DNA from: Vigna angularis
Lineage: Eukaryota; Streptophyta; Magnoliopsida; Fabales; Fabaceae
NCBI RefSeq assembly: GCF_016808095.1
Contig: NC_068977.1
Span: forward strand, 28,793,364-28,857,363
DNA: 64,000 nt
Reading direction: 5' to 3'
Position 1 is the stretch's first letter. Every line of letters begins with the position of its first letter. The translations under genes were made by a program, and so were the position numbers. The notes below the pieces were generated by a model, which saw only the letters and a program-made list of their open reading frames with translations, made no database searches and was not told where the DNA came from. Below, in pieces: positions 49,283 through 62,947 of this stretch.

Positions 49283-50273
49283 GTACATATATAAATAAAA
49301 ACCACATTCAAACATGTCGCTTGGGTATAATAAAATTGAGAGAGAAAGATTAATCATCCAAGTATAAACTCGTTTTTTTTAATTTAATTTAAGAGTTTAC
49401 GTTTTTCATCATACTGTTTTTTCAAGGAAGATATATCTTTTTCAAGAAGTTATAATTAAATAGGTAGTTAAAATTAATTAAAAAAATATAATTTATTATC
49501 TTTACCATAAGTTTAGACAAAATAGAAACATCTTTTATATATATCATGTAAAACTTTTTATATAGATTAGGACACACATAGAAAAAAACTGTAAAAGTAT
49601 TAAATTTGATTTTATATTTTTAGTTAAAGTTATTTTTCTATCTTTCAAACCTTAGTTTGACCTAAACTACTTTTAGATTGATCGTCACACAGTAAGCCAT
49701 ATAAGCCATCTAGATACTAGACTCTCTCTATCTTTCTCTTTTCACAGCATTCTTTGTTTTCATGTTTTTTTGGTACTTATATTTATGTTCTTTATTGTTA
49801 CCATTTTGATGTATTGGCTATTATCATTTGATGCCTGATTGACTATTATTAATACTTTGTAATTTTTTATATTATTTATTCTATCGGATTATACATAACA
49901 AAAACAATAACATGATAAAAGTAATTTCTGAAAGACAATTCACTCTATAATCTGACCATGATAAAAAAAACATCTTAAGAACATGAGCTAAAAATGTTTT
50001 AAAGCTCTTTCTTAATAAAGATATTCTTTGATGGATGTAAAAAAAAAATGAAAGAGAAAGATACTAAATTGAAAAGAAAAAAAGAGAGAGCGTATCTATT
50101 TTTGCATTTGCAGCACGTGGTCATGCAATTTATTTTGTTATTAGGTGGAAGGTACTAAGGTAGTGTCTAGTGCTTATAGCTAGCGGCACTCATCTCACCA
50201 AAAGAGAAAGAAACACACTCTAAAATCTTAGGCATTTTCTATTTTCCGGCCACCACCGATAATCATTAGAAGA
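49283..50273. other. Spacer upstream of the MBD gene
   Basis: AT-rich. A purine-rich stretch at 50035-50095 and the last 100 bases before 50274 look like promoter-proximal and 5' leader sequence. Nothing else seen. Confidence 0.45.
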
Positions 50274-53200
50274 ATGGAGAAGACGGACTCCGATGACCGA
50301 CTTCCACCAGGTTGGACTGTGGAAGTGAGAGTGAGAAAGAATGGTAGGAGAGACAAGGTAATTTTAGCTTCGACCCTCTAATAATCATGCTTTTTCTTCT
50401 GGGGTTGGAGTATTTTTGTGAACTTGTTTCTCTCACACTTGGCGCATGTTATTCTCTATTGTAAATAAAGTTGTGGTTGTTAAGTGTAGCCTCTATTGTT
50501 GTTTCAGGTGTCAACATTTCAAAGAAGGGTTTTGAGCTTCAAGAAGTTTTGTTTTAATTTTTTTTAACTCTTGGATGTAACTTAATCGGCTTTTGAGATT
50601 TAACCTTTGCTATGCATGTACTTTGTGAACCCTTTGGAGTTTGGACCATGTCTCTTCAGAAAATTCTTTTCTTTTTCTGAAGATTTAAAAGGGAGTCATG
50701 ATTTTGGTGTGTTTCTTATTTTTTGTTCGTGTGAATGGAAAGAGAAAAGGAATCATAAACTTTGGATGATACTTTTTGGCCTGATTTTTCTTTTACTAGT
50801 TGAGGTTGGTGTCCTTCCAGCATGTCATATGTTGCATGTGTGTGTTGAACATTGCATGTCTTTGAAATAGTGAGACTGACTGAATGCATAGTGAAGCTAG
50901 GCTCATTTGAGATTTAAACTATGCTTTGCATGTAATTTGTAAACCCTTTTGGAGTTTGGATTATGTCTTCTCAGCAAATTCCTCTTTTCTGTTTTGAAAC
51001 TTTAAAAGGAAAACATGTTTTTGGTGTGCTTTTTCATTTTTTTGTGTGAGTAGATTAAGAGGAAAAGAATCATAAATATTGGAACAAGTTTTTAGGTTGG
51101 AATCTTCTTTTATTAGTTGAGGTTGGTGTCCTTTTAGCATTTCATATGTTGCATGTGTGTGTTGAATATAGATGTCTTTGCAACAGTAGGCTCAACAGTG
51201 GTGTCTTCCAAACAGCCTTATTAAGGGAATTGTTTTTCTGATTTAGTAGATTTTTGAATGATGATTTTAACTCTGGAAAGAATGAAGGAAGACACTGAAA
51301 AGGAAAAACAAGTTTAGAAAGTTGTTTATGCTTAACTTTTCCTTATGGTTTAACATTATTGGCTCTTAAAATTTAAGACTGAGAGTCATTTTGATGTTTC
51401 TTCTCAATTGTAGTAATGTGTTAAGAAGAAAATATAATTAAGTTAACCTCGAAGCTAAAATTAATTTATTATGAAGTTTATCCAAACTGACATTTGATCT
51501 TTATCATTCATCACTATGTCCATTTGTTTCAAAAGAGAAGTAAAAGAAATTGGGTTAAAATTTCATTCAGGTGACTTATTGGTATATATTACCTTTATTG
51601 TTTTTGAGTATTGTTACTAGGGAATTATGCTATAATATTGAGGGGAGCAGAAAAAGTTGACAATTAATTATTAGTGGTTGGTTATAAGTTAAATTATCTA
51701 CCTCCTTAGTAGTCTATTATGATTCTATCATGATTTAGTAAATTTTAAATGAAAATCCATATATGTTGGATTTAACATCTTTTTACCCTTTAATGATTGT
51801 TGATAAAATCATATTATTTAATATTTAGTCTGTGTATGGCTTGAATGGTTTGAATAGTTGCTTGACAATAATTTAATCTGATTGGACCAAGGAGCCAAGG
51901 AGTACACAATAGTCATAGAAACTTTATGATGCAGCTCAAATCTTATTCCTCTTATTCAAGTTATATTTATTGCAGTACTACATTCTCCCCTCAAGTGGAC
52001 TAAAATTCAAATCCAAGGTGGAAGTATTTCGCCATATTGACAATGCTAGTAACAAAGACAATGCTAGTAACAAAGTCAGCATACAGAGAATCTCTCCTAA
52101 TGTCTGTCAAGAAAATTCTTCTTTTGATGACATTATTTTATGTTCAATATGTATCTGATTGTATAACTTATGTGGGAAAATTTGGTTATTCAAGCAATCT
52201 AGGTTGTAGTTGAGAAAGCTATTGCAGAAGGGTTACCACCAGGATGGGTAAAAAAGACCAGAATTGCAACAAAAGGAGATAAAGTTAGAAGAGACACGGT
52301 AAACAATTCCTAATTGATTTTTCTCTTGAATTGTTTATTTGTAGCTACACTTTTTAAGAGAGGCGGGGGCTGGTGGAACTATGTCCAAATAATCTTTACA
52401 ATGCTCTTAATGAGCATTTTCCATATTGGTATTCATCTGATTGCTTTTGTAAAACTGTTTGTAACTAGATCTTCTGACCTGCAAAGTTCACATTAAATGT
52501 TTCTGTCTTCTATCACTTTACAAATGAAGTGATGATGCCTTGTTCAGCTGTGACAAAAATGCTGATTATTTTTGTCTAGCATATTCAGTGTTTCTCCAAA
52601 GATTGTCTGTTTGAAAGTCCTGAGAGTACTCCACGCATCCCTTAAAATCAGTCTCAAAATGCAACTAGTTCTTCATTTCACTTTGATACTTTTCTTTTCC
52701 TTAATCATTAATGCCTTGGATATACCTTATCTCCCCCTTCGGTGTCCAACTAAGAAAATTGCTTGGATTAGCCATGAATCTAGGCAACTGTGAACATGAT
52801 ATCTGCCCTGTAGCTATGAGATAAATTATCTTCTAAAAGCGTCTTCCTTTCCACCATCACCTTTCTGTAATTATTCCTCTAACATTCTCTTATTGTTCGT
52901 TCCAATTTAATGAAACTCATACATATTCTAGAGTCTATTCATGTCCATTTTGACTTTTACTAAACTTCAAAAGTGTGCAGTCATATACTTCTGATTCATA
53001 TTACTACATCACTTGAGCAGTAAGAGTAGAAGGATGTACAACTTTTTATCTAGATTTTCTTGGCCTTTATGTATCACCAATCAATGTAAAAATAATTAAT
53101 TCACCCTTCTAATTTGTTTATATATGCAGTACTACATCGACCCTGTAAGTGGGTATACATTCCACTCAATTGAAGATGCTTATCACTATCTTGAATCTGG

Positions 53201-55132
53201 AGAGATGGGAAGGAACACATTCAAGCCAAAAGATGAAGACAACAATGATACAAATTTAAAAGATGACAAATCTCCGGTATGGGTGGTCATAATTGTGCTT
53301 CTTTTAGTTTGTCTATTCATTAATTAGTCTCACATGCTAAACTTTCCCTTCCACTCCACCTTCCCCATCATGTGATTTTCTGTGTGGATTTAAATTCTCT
53401 AAGATAGGCATATTAAAACTGGAGAAGAGAATCATTAATGCTACTACTAAGGTTTGTACTTATACAAATTTTCTGTCTTTGTGATTTCTTCAGTCAGCAT
53501 GTGTGACCATGAAACCAACATTATCAGTTAGCATGGCTCAGAGCTCAACCTTGGACAAGGTATCAAATTATCAACAGATTCCAAGATCTGCTAGTTCTGG
53601 AGAACATATGCATATGTCTGACTCTAACTGTATTTTCAATCATGGTAAAGTTCCCATCTTTCTTTGAAGATGACAGCATTGAATCCATCTAATTAGATGC
53701 AACTAAATGCTATTATTGCACTGCTCTTCACCACTTTAGTTTTGTTAGCTTATTTTTGGTGACTGACATTTGCTTATGAACTTTATATGCAATTATGCTA
53801 TCTTGTGCAAACCAAGATATTTTTTTCATGCAGTTACAGTTTTTGTATTCAATTCTTGTATAAAATTAAAAATTTGTTCATTCTAGATAAAGTGGAAATC
53901 AAGAAGTTTTGTATTTATGCTAAATTTTTCTTTTCCCATGTTAATAAAGATATTGCATTTGTTGTGAGTTTATTAAATGATTAGGTGTGGTAGGAAATGA
54001 TTTGACCAGTTCAGTTCTATCACGAGGTGAAAATTCAGATCAGAAAGAAGTGAAGGTTGGTTTTGCTGAAAGTGATTTGGTTTCAGGTTGCACTAACAAA
54101 GATACCCAAGAGAAGAAACTTCAAGAAAACACAGAGACAAAGCAAGGAACTGAAAAAGTGCAGGCCCAACATCATAAGTGCAGAAACAAACACAAGAAAC
54201 AGATCAATTTGCCTCGCCGTTCTTCAAAGCGTCTTGCTGGAATTAAGCTTGATCCTGTTCCAGAACTTAAAACAAGAAATCGAGCACGTCGAGCACGTCA
54301 AGCAGCGGTTAAACAATCAAGTGAGGAAGAAACCATCACATATGTAGATAAATCTCCCAGCAGCTTGCATGATGATCTAGCTAAACAGCAACTAAGTGGC
54401 AAGGATAAAGAATGCTTCACTTTTTCACCTTTGGAGAACAATGCTACTGTTGAAGAGTGTATGAGAGTCACTGAAAATGGAGATAAAGTTGATACAAAGT
54501 TAGATTACAACCTTGGCTTTCCCCTCAAAGAACTGCTGACAGACCCTTGTATTGCATTTGCAATTCAAACTCTCACCGGGTTAACATTTGAGACCTCCAA
54601 AAACTCACAAACTTCTTGTGAATTAAAAGACATCCAGCATTCTGAAAACTCTGCAGTCTCGGGTTGTGAAGGACAAGGTAAGAAATGCAATGATGGGTTA
54701 GGTGACAGTGTGTTCTCATCTCCAGGGAGCCTTGCTACTTCTCAAGAACATGCTGGTGATGCTGCCAAAATCGATATGAAAGCCAAGAATGAAAATACAT
54801 CACCATCTTCTGAAAAAACACTTGACATGTCATGGATGGATCCATGTATTGAATTTGCTATAAAAACTCTCACTGACTCCATCCCATTAGACTCTGATCA
54901 AAACCCCAAGAACTGCAACCAACACACTGAGAAGACAATGTCAAATGTCAGTTTAAATAATCCTTACCAAACTGACTACTATTGCAGCCAATACTTTGGC
55001 TCACAAAAGCCAATGTTTACACAGTCTTTTGTGGATCCATCATTGAAGCACACCAGAAATATTGGTATTGGAAATTCTGCTGGAGCAAGACTCTCTCAAT
55101 GTGGTGAAGGTACTGGAAGGAATGTTTGTTAG
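50274..55132 (+). CDS. Protein with two methyl-CpG-binding domains (MBD13-like)
   Basis: Nuclear protein by family; plant MBD proteins read or respond to DNA methylation, though many do not bind methyl-CpG. Exons: 50274-50357, 51976-52101, 52203-52298, 53130-53276, 53494-53644 and 53985-55132, 583 residues, all in phase. MBD 1 is at about 1-70 (DRLPPGWTVEVRVRKNG, YYILPSSGLKF). MBD 2 is at about 71-150 (EGLPPGWVKKTRIATKGD, YYIDPVSGYTFHS). Each MBD is split by an intron just before its YY. The tail is long and polar, with a basic patch (RRSSKRLAG, NRARRARQAA) and two related motifs, DPCIAFAIQTLTG and DPCIEFAIKTLTD. The exon 2 donor (AAT|GTCTGT) is non-consensus; AAA|GTCAGC upstream is an alternative. 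An 18-base tandem repeat in exon 2 gives DNASNKDNASNK. MBD13 is the closest plant type I can recall. Confidence 0.85.
50595..51186. repeat. Tandem duplication inside MBD intron 1
   Basis: 50595-50870 and 50909-51186 are two diverged direct copies, offset by about 314 bases. Shared words include GAGATTTAA, GTTGAGGTTGGTGTCCTT and CATATGTTGCATGTGTGTGT. They are non-coding. Confidence 0.85.
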
Positions 55133-56108
55133 ATCAAAAACCAGCTTAGTACAGTTAAGAAAAACTATAGAAGGCTTCCTACTCTATGAAAGCTTTAACT
55201 TTTCCCTTTTGGTGGTATTTTGTTTTGTGACCCCTTTAAGTTGTGATCCTATGTATTGTGTAGAACTTGCTATGGTAGTTGTCAGTCACTATATCATGTT
55301 AGTTTTTGACTGTAGAACTATGTCTCTAATGACATCTAATGTGTGTTGACTGTAGAATCTTTCCATAATGTGACATCATAGTTCTAACTAGTTGGTTTTG
55401 TTCTTGGTGCCAAGAATTGCATTCCTTTAATGTGTAGAATAAGCCAAAAAATTTATACTTTGACTTTGATGATGATAAGTCAAGAAATGATGCAAAGTTT
55501 TTCTGCATTATTATTTAATCATATACTTTCAGTTTATCAGAAACGAATTTGTGACAGTCACATTATATAGTAATGATGTAAGGAAACATTAACTTTTAAA
55601 TCCTTTGTTTTAAAATTTGCATAACAAATATTATACTTATAATTTTTAAAACTCAAAAGTAAAACAAAAATAAAATATTATTTCCATAATAGGATAAAAT
55701 ATGTCATTGTCCTTTTATGTTTTTATTAAATTTGTTCTTGGTCTTATATCGTTTAGAATGTTTATTTGAATAAGTTATTTCCAAATTTGAGTTACTTTGT
55801 CATTTTGTAGCCAGGCTCTGAAGTACTTTACACATTAAACTTGTCAAAATAAATTGTAACGACTAATTAAAAATTTAGTATAAGATTTTCATTGAAAGGG
55901 TATCATTGACTCCAAGGAAAAAAGAGAGATTAAAATAGATGTTTCAAAAATAAGGAAATAAACCTGTTTTGTTAGAAAAGGATAAGAATAAAAATATGGT
56001 TTATCTTTTCTAATAATATTCTCAAATAAAATAACTCGTAAACTTCTCCAATTAATGTATGGTTTTGCCTATAAGTGAGCTTTTAACTAGAACAATATTT
56101 TTAAATCC

Positions 56109-56146
<38 letters not shown>

Positions 56147-59100
56147 CCTTATAAGAATTACTCACTTGCGTGTAATAAATTTATATATACCACTTGGTAG
56201 TGGAGAATGTGACCTAAAGCCTAATCCATGTGAATTTTGTATGGTGTCACGTGATTGAGCGTCACACTTTAAAAAAAGTAAAAAAGGTTATAAATGTGGT
56301 CACGTGTCAACATTATCTCGAATTGAATGTTTCACTCAACTGAGAGCCTGCAAGTGAAATAAAGTTATTGAGAGAACCTTGATACCTACTAATGGATGTA
56401 ACCTTTTTATGCACTGCATTAATTCATAATTAGGCACATTTGTTAACTACACAACTGAAAAAAGAATTTTTACATAATTAAATAAATTTAGAATTGTAGT
56501 TAAAATCTAGAACTTTTAATGATGTTTGCAACTGTGGTCATCCCATGATGACGATTCTATAGGCTAGGGTCATTGTATGTTGGGCTAAAATTGTTAGTGT
56601 ATAGTGCTAAAAGTTTGATTTTTATTTTATGTATTTCAGAGGCATGTATCTGAACCGTTGAAATTTTCTTTCTTTTTTTAGTTGGTAATGTGTTTAACCA
56701 ATTTAATAACATCTATATGTATATCCACAATCAATGATATATAGTAGTTTAATATCAATAATCAAAATATAAATTATCCTTTATTAATAAAAATACATTC
56801 GTAAACTAATATGCTATATTTTAAAAAAATTATAAAGTTCAAAATGTTAAAAATTATAAATATAAAAATAGAAATTAAAAAGATAGAACTGAACGACTAA
56901 AAACTATTGTAATATGTCATTATTATAATGTGTTCTAAAAATTGATAAAGTAAGTTGTTTATGTTGATATACTATACCTGATGACTTGAGTTAAACGATT
57001 ATATATAAATGAAATATTATGAAACACAATAATTTGAAAATTATGTGAATTACTTAAACATAATTATTTGTTATTGTAATAATTCAAAAAAAATTAAAAA
57101 ATATCAATTAGTAAAGTACTTAATATCATTATGTTAACCATAGTATTAGTAATTAAAGGTTAACTGATTCACATTTCAGTTTTTAGATAAGTTTGTCTAT
57201 TGAAGTCTTTCATAATACATTCAAAATAAAGTCATTATAAGAATTTCAAAATATAACTATGAACTTAATGTTGTTTTTCAAAAGAATAGATATATGGATC
57301 TAAGGTATTCTTATATTAATTATTCAATTTCTTATTTCAAATCCAAAACTATTATCTCCATCAATTCTGGTCTATGCTTCCATATATATAAAATATATTA
57401 TTATCACAAATAAGAAACTCACAGTTACAAAAATAAACTAATTTTTAAATGAATAAACTCAAATAGAAAGACATCATATCTTCTTATCACAAAATCTTCC
57501 AACAAAAACTTCGAATTAGAATAAAATTTTATAAAAACAAGAATAAACTATTACGTTAAAAAATTACGAGAAATAATATACTATAGATAGTAATATATAA
57601 AAATAAATATGAAGAATATCTAAATATATTTGAGAGAAAAATAAGTTATTAAATTATCTGGTCTGATTTCTTTACATATCAGTATTCAATTATCTACTAA
57701 GTGAACACTATCTTTAAATTCCATCATAAAAACTCACATGATGCATTTAAAGAAGAAACTTAATATAAAAACAATAACAACTTATAATAAACATTACAAA
57801 ACAAATATTTAATGGAAATCAATTCTTAACATAGTTCTTCTCCATTTTATACTTTAACAAATTCATTATTTCCTAATAACTCATTTAATAATAAAAATTC
57901 ATTGTATGAACTAGTCCAAAAACGAATACAATTCACATTCATAAAATCAATACCATGTATTAGCCAACATATCTTAGCTCAATGGTTAAAAAATCTAAAT
58001 AGATCTAGATTTTGCTCTGAAAAACTAGTCTGTTAAACGAACTCGTGAAACTCCGCACTTATCATACTAACATTCCTCCTTTTCTACAACAACCACTCAA
58101 GTGAAATATCATATATCTCATGCGGTACTGACAATGCTAACTTCACTATCTCATTGAGTATAATCATTTTCCATATTATATCGTCTATCCTATGAAGTCT
58201 CCTTCAACTCTCACCACTTAGTTGTTATCATATTCTATGTGAGTTAAATACTAGTAAAGTCAAAATAATATCACATCACAAGTATCCTTCAATACATTGA
58301 AACTCATCCTATATTACATTTCCCCTTGGAAATAACTAATTTGACAACTCTAACACTAAAACTTTCACACCTATACATATATTGTCAAACATTTGGTAAT
58401 ACAATCGTAATTATAACAAGCATCACACAAGGAAAACCATTTAGCATGATATAAACCACTTTTGTACTAGAAAAAGTAACAAAGTTATCACCTAACGATA
58501 ATGCAACATACATATGTGTTTTTATGCAATTTGAGCATTTTTCATCATCTTAAGGTTCCCACTTTTAATTAACATGTTATAATAATCACACAGACATACC
58601 ACATTCTTAAAAGTGCCAAGTATTCCAAATTCATAGGCTTTTAATCTCTTTAAATTAAGGCTTGAAAGAAAAATCATTATACAACATAAAAAAACATTCA
58701 ATCCTACAAATCTAAACAATAACTTTACCATAGTAACATCAAAGTCACACCTAATTATTTTTCATCTTATAGGTTAACTCTTCCATACATACTAATGCAA
58801 TTTCATATTAATACATTATCAATCATAATTAAACTCTTATAGTCCAGCAATTCCACTTTATCAAACCTCACTCATTTGTAAATTTTCTAGTAGGACAACC
58901 TCTCCTATAATCACATTTATACTTACTTTATTTGGAATAACATTATCAACCATAATTAGTCTATTCAAATAAGTAGTTTCTCATTACATTTATAACAATT
59001 TCACAATGTAAATCAGATAACCGTTCCGTAAGATTTCTTCACTACTTTAGTATCCAAATTTAAATCAATTTTTTTCATAAAATTATTCTCAAATTACAAT

Positions 59101-59955
59101 AAACATATAACTACAACATTCATACATTAGTTTTTAAATTTAACAATAAAATCTTAAATTTTCAATTATATTAGTTTTCTTTAGCTTAAAAACTTTGTCT
59201 AACACTTGCTCTTTTCTTTTAAATAGCTTTACACATAGAAATCACTTGATCTACACAAAAAAGACAAATTATTCATAAAGAACAAAGAGAAATAACATGC
59301 AACCTAAAAAGGGGAATGCATGTTAAAGAAAACAAATTGTTTACTAGAAAAGAGTAAAAATTCAAACTCACCTTTAAGAGAAATTGATCTAGGGCTTTGA
59401 TAAATTTCTTCGCATAGATTACTCCGAGGTGTTGGATCTACAAAAAGATAAAAGATGAATAGTAATTTTTTTAAAGAGAGAATGAGAGTTTTGTGAGGAA
59501 TCTAGGTTTTATAAAGAAAGAGTTTTTCTTTTTGAAGAAGAAAATCGGGGTTTCCACGCTTAATAGTTTACATAATAGTCATTTTATTAGATAATAATCA
59601 CATTTGTACTTTCAATTTTTCAATACGAACATAAATGAAAGGCTTGTTTAACATAAATAAATTGAACAAACAACACATTATTAATGAAATTAGTTATTTT
59701 AAGATGGACTTGTGTCACCTTTTATAATTTTGCAAATACCATTCAAAATGTTATATCTTAAGTGGACACTAATAACAACAAAGTCTTTAGTAAGGGACAA
59801 TAATATAAACTTAGTTGATATAATATATATGAATAAATTTTGTTTATTACAAATCAATTATTTATTTGAGATAGATATATAGGAGATTTATTGTGCAATG
59901 AGTGGAACTACATAATAATGGGATTGATTAGGGATATTACAAGTAGTTCTTAAGG
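55133..59955. other. AT-rich intergenic spacer
   Basis: The first 250-400 bases are probably the MBD 3' UTR. A TA microsatellite lies at 56114-56145. 59300-59590 is somewhat less AT-rich with purine-rich stretches, but no gene was recognised. No clear transposon ends were seen between 55500 and 59900. Confidence 0.5.
56114..56145. repeat. (TA)n microsatellite
   Basis: A TA run of about 32 bases. Confidence 0.9.
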
Positions 59956-60345
59956 CACTAGTGCAGTGAAGGAAAATAACAGCAGTTGTTTTTGACAATA
60001 CGCTTCGATTGTCGAACTGAGACATATCTTGACGAGGTAAAAAGGTGGGGAACATTTGGCCTCGGTTCCAACCGAGATAATATCTCAAAGGGTATTGCCC
60101 CAGTTCATCAACAACCGAAGTAGTAAGGAAGAAAAGAAAAAGGCGGGGGAGGGGGGGGGGCAAGGGTTATTTCCTCAGTTCAACTGAGGTAATAACGTGG
60201 ACTTATAACAGCGGTTCTAGCTTCAACCGCTGCCAAAGCCCTATTTTTTTTAAATTGTCGTGCACCCTATGGCATCGGTTGTGGCTGAACCGAAGCCATA
60301 CATAGGTTTTCTACATCGGTTTTGGCTATAACCGAGGCCTATTCT
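59956..60345. repeat. CACTA subterminal inverted repeats (CGGTT/AACCG)
   Basis: Copies of CGGTT and AACCG alternate, with loops of about 6-12 bases, for example around 60060-60080, 60190-60230, 60275-60295 and 60315-60340. A G-rich run (GGGGGAGGGGGGGGGG) lies near 60145. Confidence 0.65.
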
Positions 60346-60544
60346 CTTGCAACTTTTTTAATAACAGGTCTGTTTTTGTGATATCCACTATCACAAAAAT
60401 AGACATGCATATCAAATAGTATAATAACAACATAGATTCAACATAATAGTCAATATTTACATCACATAATGTTTAAAGGATAATGTACAAAGTCTAGTAA
60501 CAACAAAATGTGCTAATGTATTTTAAAATCCTAATAACTATGAA

Positions 60545-61545
60545 CTATTGAATAATGAAATTAAATATTTTGCAAGTGCCTTCCTTAGGTATGCAATTGG
60601 CTTCTCAGTAAGTGGAGTAGGAGTCTTGAATCTCTGCACAAGACACATCATATTAATTAATATATATGAATTCCAAATGATGGAGAAAAACAAAATTCAT
60701 TAAATCTAAATATTACCGTTTCCTAGCCTCTTGTGATATTAGCACGAATAATGTGGGCCATCCAATACATTACGTAGTATCTGCACTCATATGACCCACT
60801 CTGTCTATTACATTAATATATCATCATAGTTGTAAATAGTTAGTAAAAATCATTAAAACAAAACAACTATAAGAAAGTATGGCTTTATCATATGTCAAAC
60901 CTTGAGAGAAACCCATGCAAGCTTTCTATTGTTAGTCGTTGATCTCCCAACCAACATCAAACGTGCTGCAATAGAACTATAATAGAAAAAGGCTTTAACA
61001 TTAATTTATATAACAAAGAAAGTCTAAACATTGAGGTTCTTACCAATCAACTGCTTGTCTGAGATGTTTGGGAGGAGACTTGTGTGATGAGCAAAACCAC
61101 ATAGCATAGCTCTCCAGTACGGAAACAATAAGTAGCTGCCAATGGTGCCTGAAATTGATAATAATTTAATTGTTATATATATTAAAATCACATATGAAAA
61201 TTTGAATTTAACGAAATTCACTTACTCAGATATATAAGGAATAAAACATATGTCCTTCCCCCTTGCAAAGCTACTGGTGAGATATGTTGTGATGTCATCA
61301 AAATTATTTGTTTCGTGAGTGACTTGGGGATCAATGAACCCATAGACATCATTGTACCCCAAGTTGTTACTTACACCAAACATATACCTGAAATAAAAAA
61401 TTACCTTTGATATAAGTATAGTTGATATATAAATCAATTTTAAATAAATAATTGCTCATAAACTTACATAATCCATAGCTGAATTAATGTAATATTCAAC
61501 TCTTCTCTTCCCGACGCAAGCTCCCTAACATCATCCCTGATAAAC
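60545..61545 (-). pseudogene. Ulp1-like (C48) cysteine protease of a CACTA element, decayed
   Basis: Minus-strand exon-like blocks: 61545-61468 (ELASGREELNITLIQLWIM), 61387-61226 (NDVYGFIDPQVTHE, then GKDICFIPYI), 61148-61044 (HHWQLLIVSVLESYAMWFCS), 60965-60901 (RKLAWVSLK), 60800-60717 (SGSYECRYYVMYWMAHIIRA) and 60632-60545 (YLRKALAKYL). The HW motif with the catalytic His and the Cys in YEC are those of the C-terminal Ulp1 protease domain carried by many plant CACTA elements. Gly after Cys is replaced by Arg, and a TAG stop follows at about 60726. Phases between some blocks do not match, so it is probably a pseudogene; the N-terminal part was not found. Confidence 0.65.
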
Positions 61546-61950
61546 TATTAGTTGCATAACTACCCTCTTGTGTTAACTTTAAATGTTGGAGGCACAACAT
61601 ATTTTTCTACAACCAGGGTTAGTTCTGAAAGCTTTAAGGTCTTCAATCATTTCTCGACCTCCTACCTGAACTTTTGAATAACCTTTGTGATTACCTTGTG
61701 GGTTATGTCTCATTTGGTATTCAACCTTTTTCTTGTGTGTCTTAGAGAAATATCCATGTTAATATGGTCTAAAGACTTAATGAATGTCCACTCCCACTCC
61801 GTTAATACAGACACATTTAACATATACAAATTGTCCAAGTGCAACAATGATGGGATAAACTTGGATTTTGATTTTTATGTTCATTAGACTTAAGCTCCAA
61901 AATTCTCAACATCACACAATATTAAGTTTTAAAAAGTTTATCCAACTGTG

Positions 61951-62947
61951 TGACCTATTGACAAGTATATCAAGTCATTTGTAGTACAACTGAATGGGGT
62001 TATCATATCCACAAGGATTTTATCAAGCATATTGGTAGTTTGTTTTTAGATTTTGGTATTCGGAGAATATTGCTAGGAGTATATATTATATAGAGTGAGT
62101 GAATCACTTGTATTATATAAAAACTCTATAACCAGCTAAAGTCCTAAATCTATTATTTGCACATAAAAGTAGGAAGAGAATTAGTTGGATTACAATTTTG
62201 AACCAGTTCCCACTCAATCTCAAGCATGTGAAAAAAGACGAGTGATCTAATAACAAACATAAACTAAGTCATAAACAGATTGAATGAAAACATAAATAAA
62301 TATCCAAAAAGTAGAAGTACAGAGGATTAAAATGATTACATCCAACCTTGACATAAGAGAGTTCAACTACTCATAAAATCTTGTGATGCAATCCCAACAA
62401 TATCTAGACACAATATTTACAATGAAAACATCTATCTCGAGCCTCACAAACCATTTCTACTCTACTACTACATATTTGATCCTCTACTCAATGCCTAAAA
62501 TGATGACATGAGGTATGTATTTATAAATTTTTCAGGGAAGTGCTCAGCTCCAGCTTTGGCGCTTAAGCTATAAAAGTTTTATTCCAGATCTTTCCGAATC
62601 GCCGTTCTTAGGCTTGTACATTTTTTAGCTCAAGCTGTAAAAGTTACATTCTAAATCTTTTCAAAGCTGGGTGTTTGAGGTTTTCCTTTGCAATGAGTTT
62701 ACTTATGTGGCTCAAGCCCCAACTTTGTTGCTGAGCTACACCAGTGTCAATTTTGTCTAGAATTGCTTGAATTTCTTTTATTTTCTTTATTTTTTCACTT
62801 TGAATCTTTGTTGATATCAAAGAACTGCAAAACAAACTAAATAGAGATGAATTGAGCATAATCTAAACAAAATAAAAACAAGATAAGTATCAAAATTATT
62901 TTAAAATTCACATTTAACATTTATTAAAAAACTAGAATGTCCTAACA
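61951..62947 (-). mobile_element. Possible LTR remnant
   Basis: On the minus strand the sequence runs from TGTTAGGACATTCTAG (62947 downward) to a segment resembling plant gypsy LTR ends (CCTTGTGGATATGATAACCCC, TTGTCAATAGGTCA). It holds a region near 62530-62740 with repeated GCTCAAGC and AGCTGTAAAAG words. No target duplication or internal domain was found, so borders are approximate. Confidence 0.4.

Larger units (their letters stand above)
59956..61545 (-). mobile_element. Second CACTA element, terminal part
   Basis: CACTAGTGCAG at 59956, preceded by AGG, looks like a CACTA terminus. The next 400 bases (to about 60345) contain repeated inverted words CGGTT and AACCG (for example ACATCGGTTTTGG and ATAACCGAGG), a subterminal pattern seen in plant CACTA elements. 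An Ulp1-like gene on the minus strand points its 3' end toward this terminus. The other end and the transposase were not found. The TIR differs from that at 4567-4581, so this is another family. Confidence 0.65.

Noticed and set aside
49283..50273. A third carboxylesterase expected after duplicated flank B
   Set aside because: No HGSG, GNSAG or other family motif could be read on either strand here.
62644..62859. 71-residue minus-strand open frame
   Set aside because: It falls in the probable LTR remnant and shows no domain.
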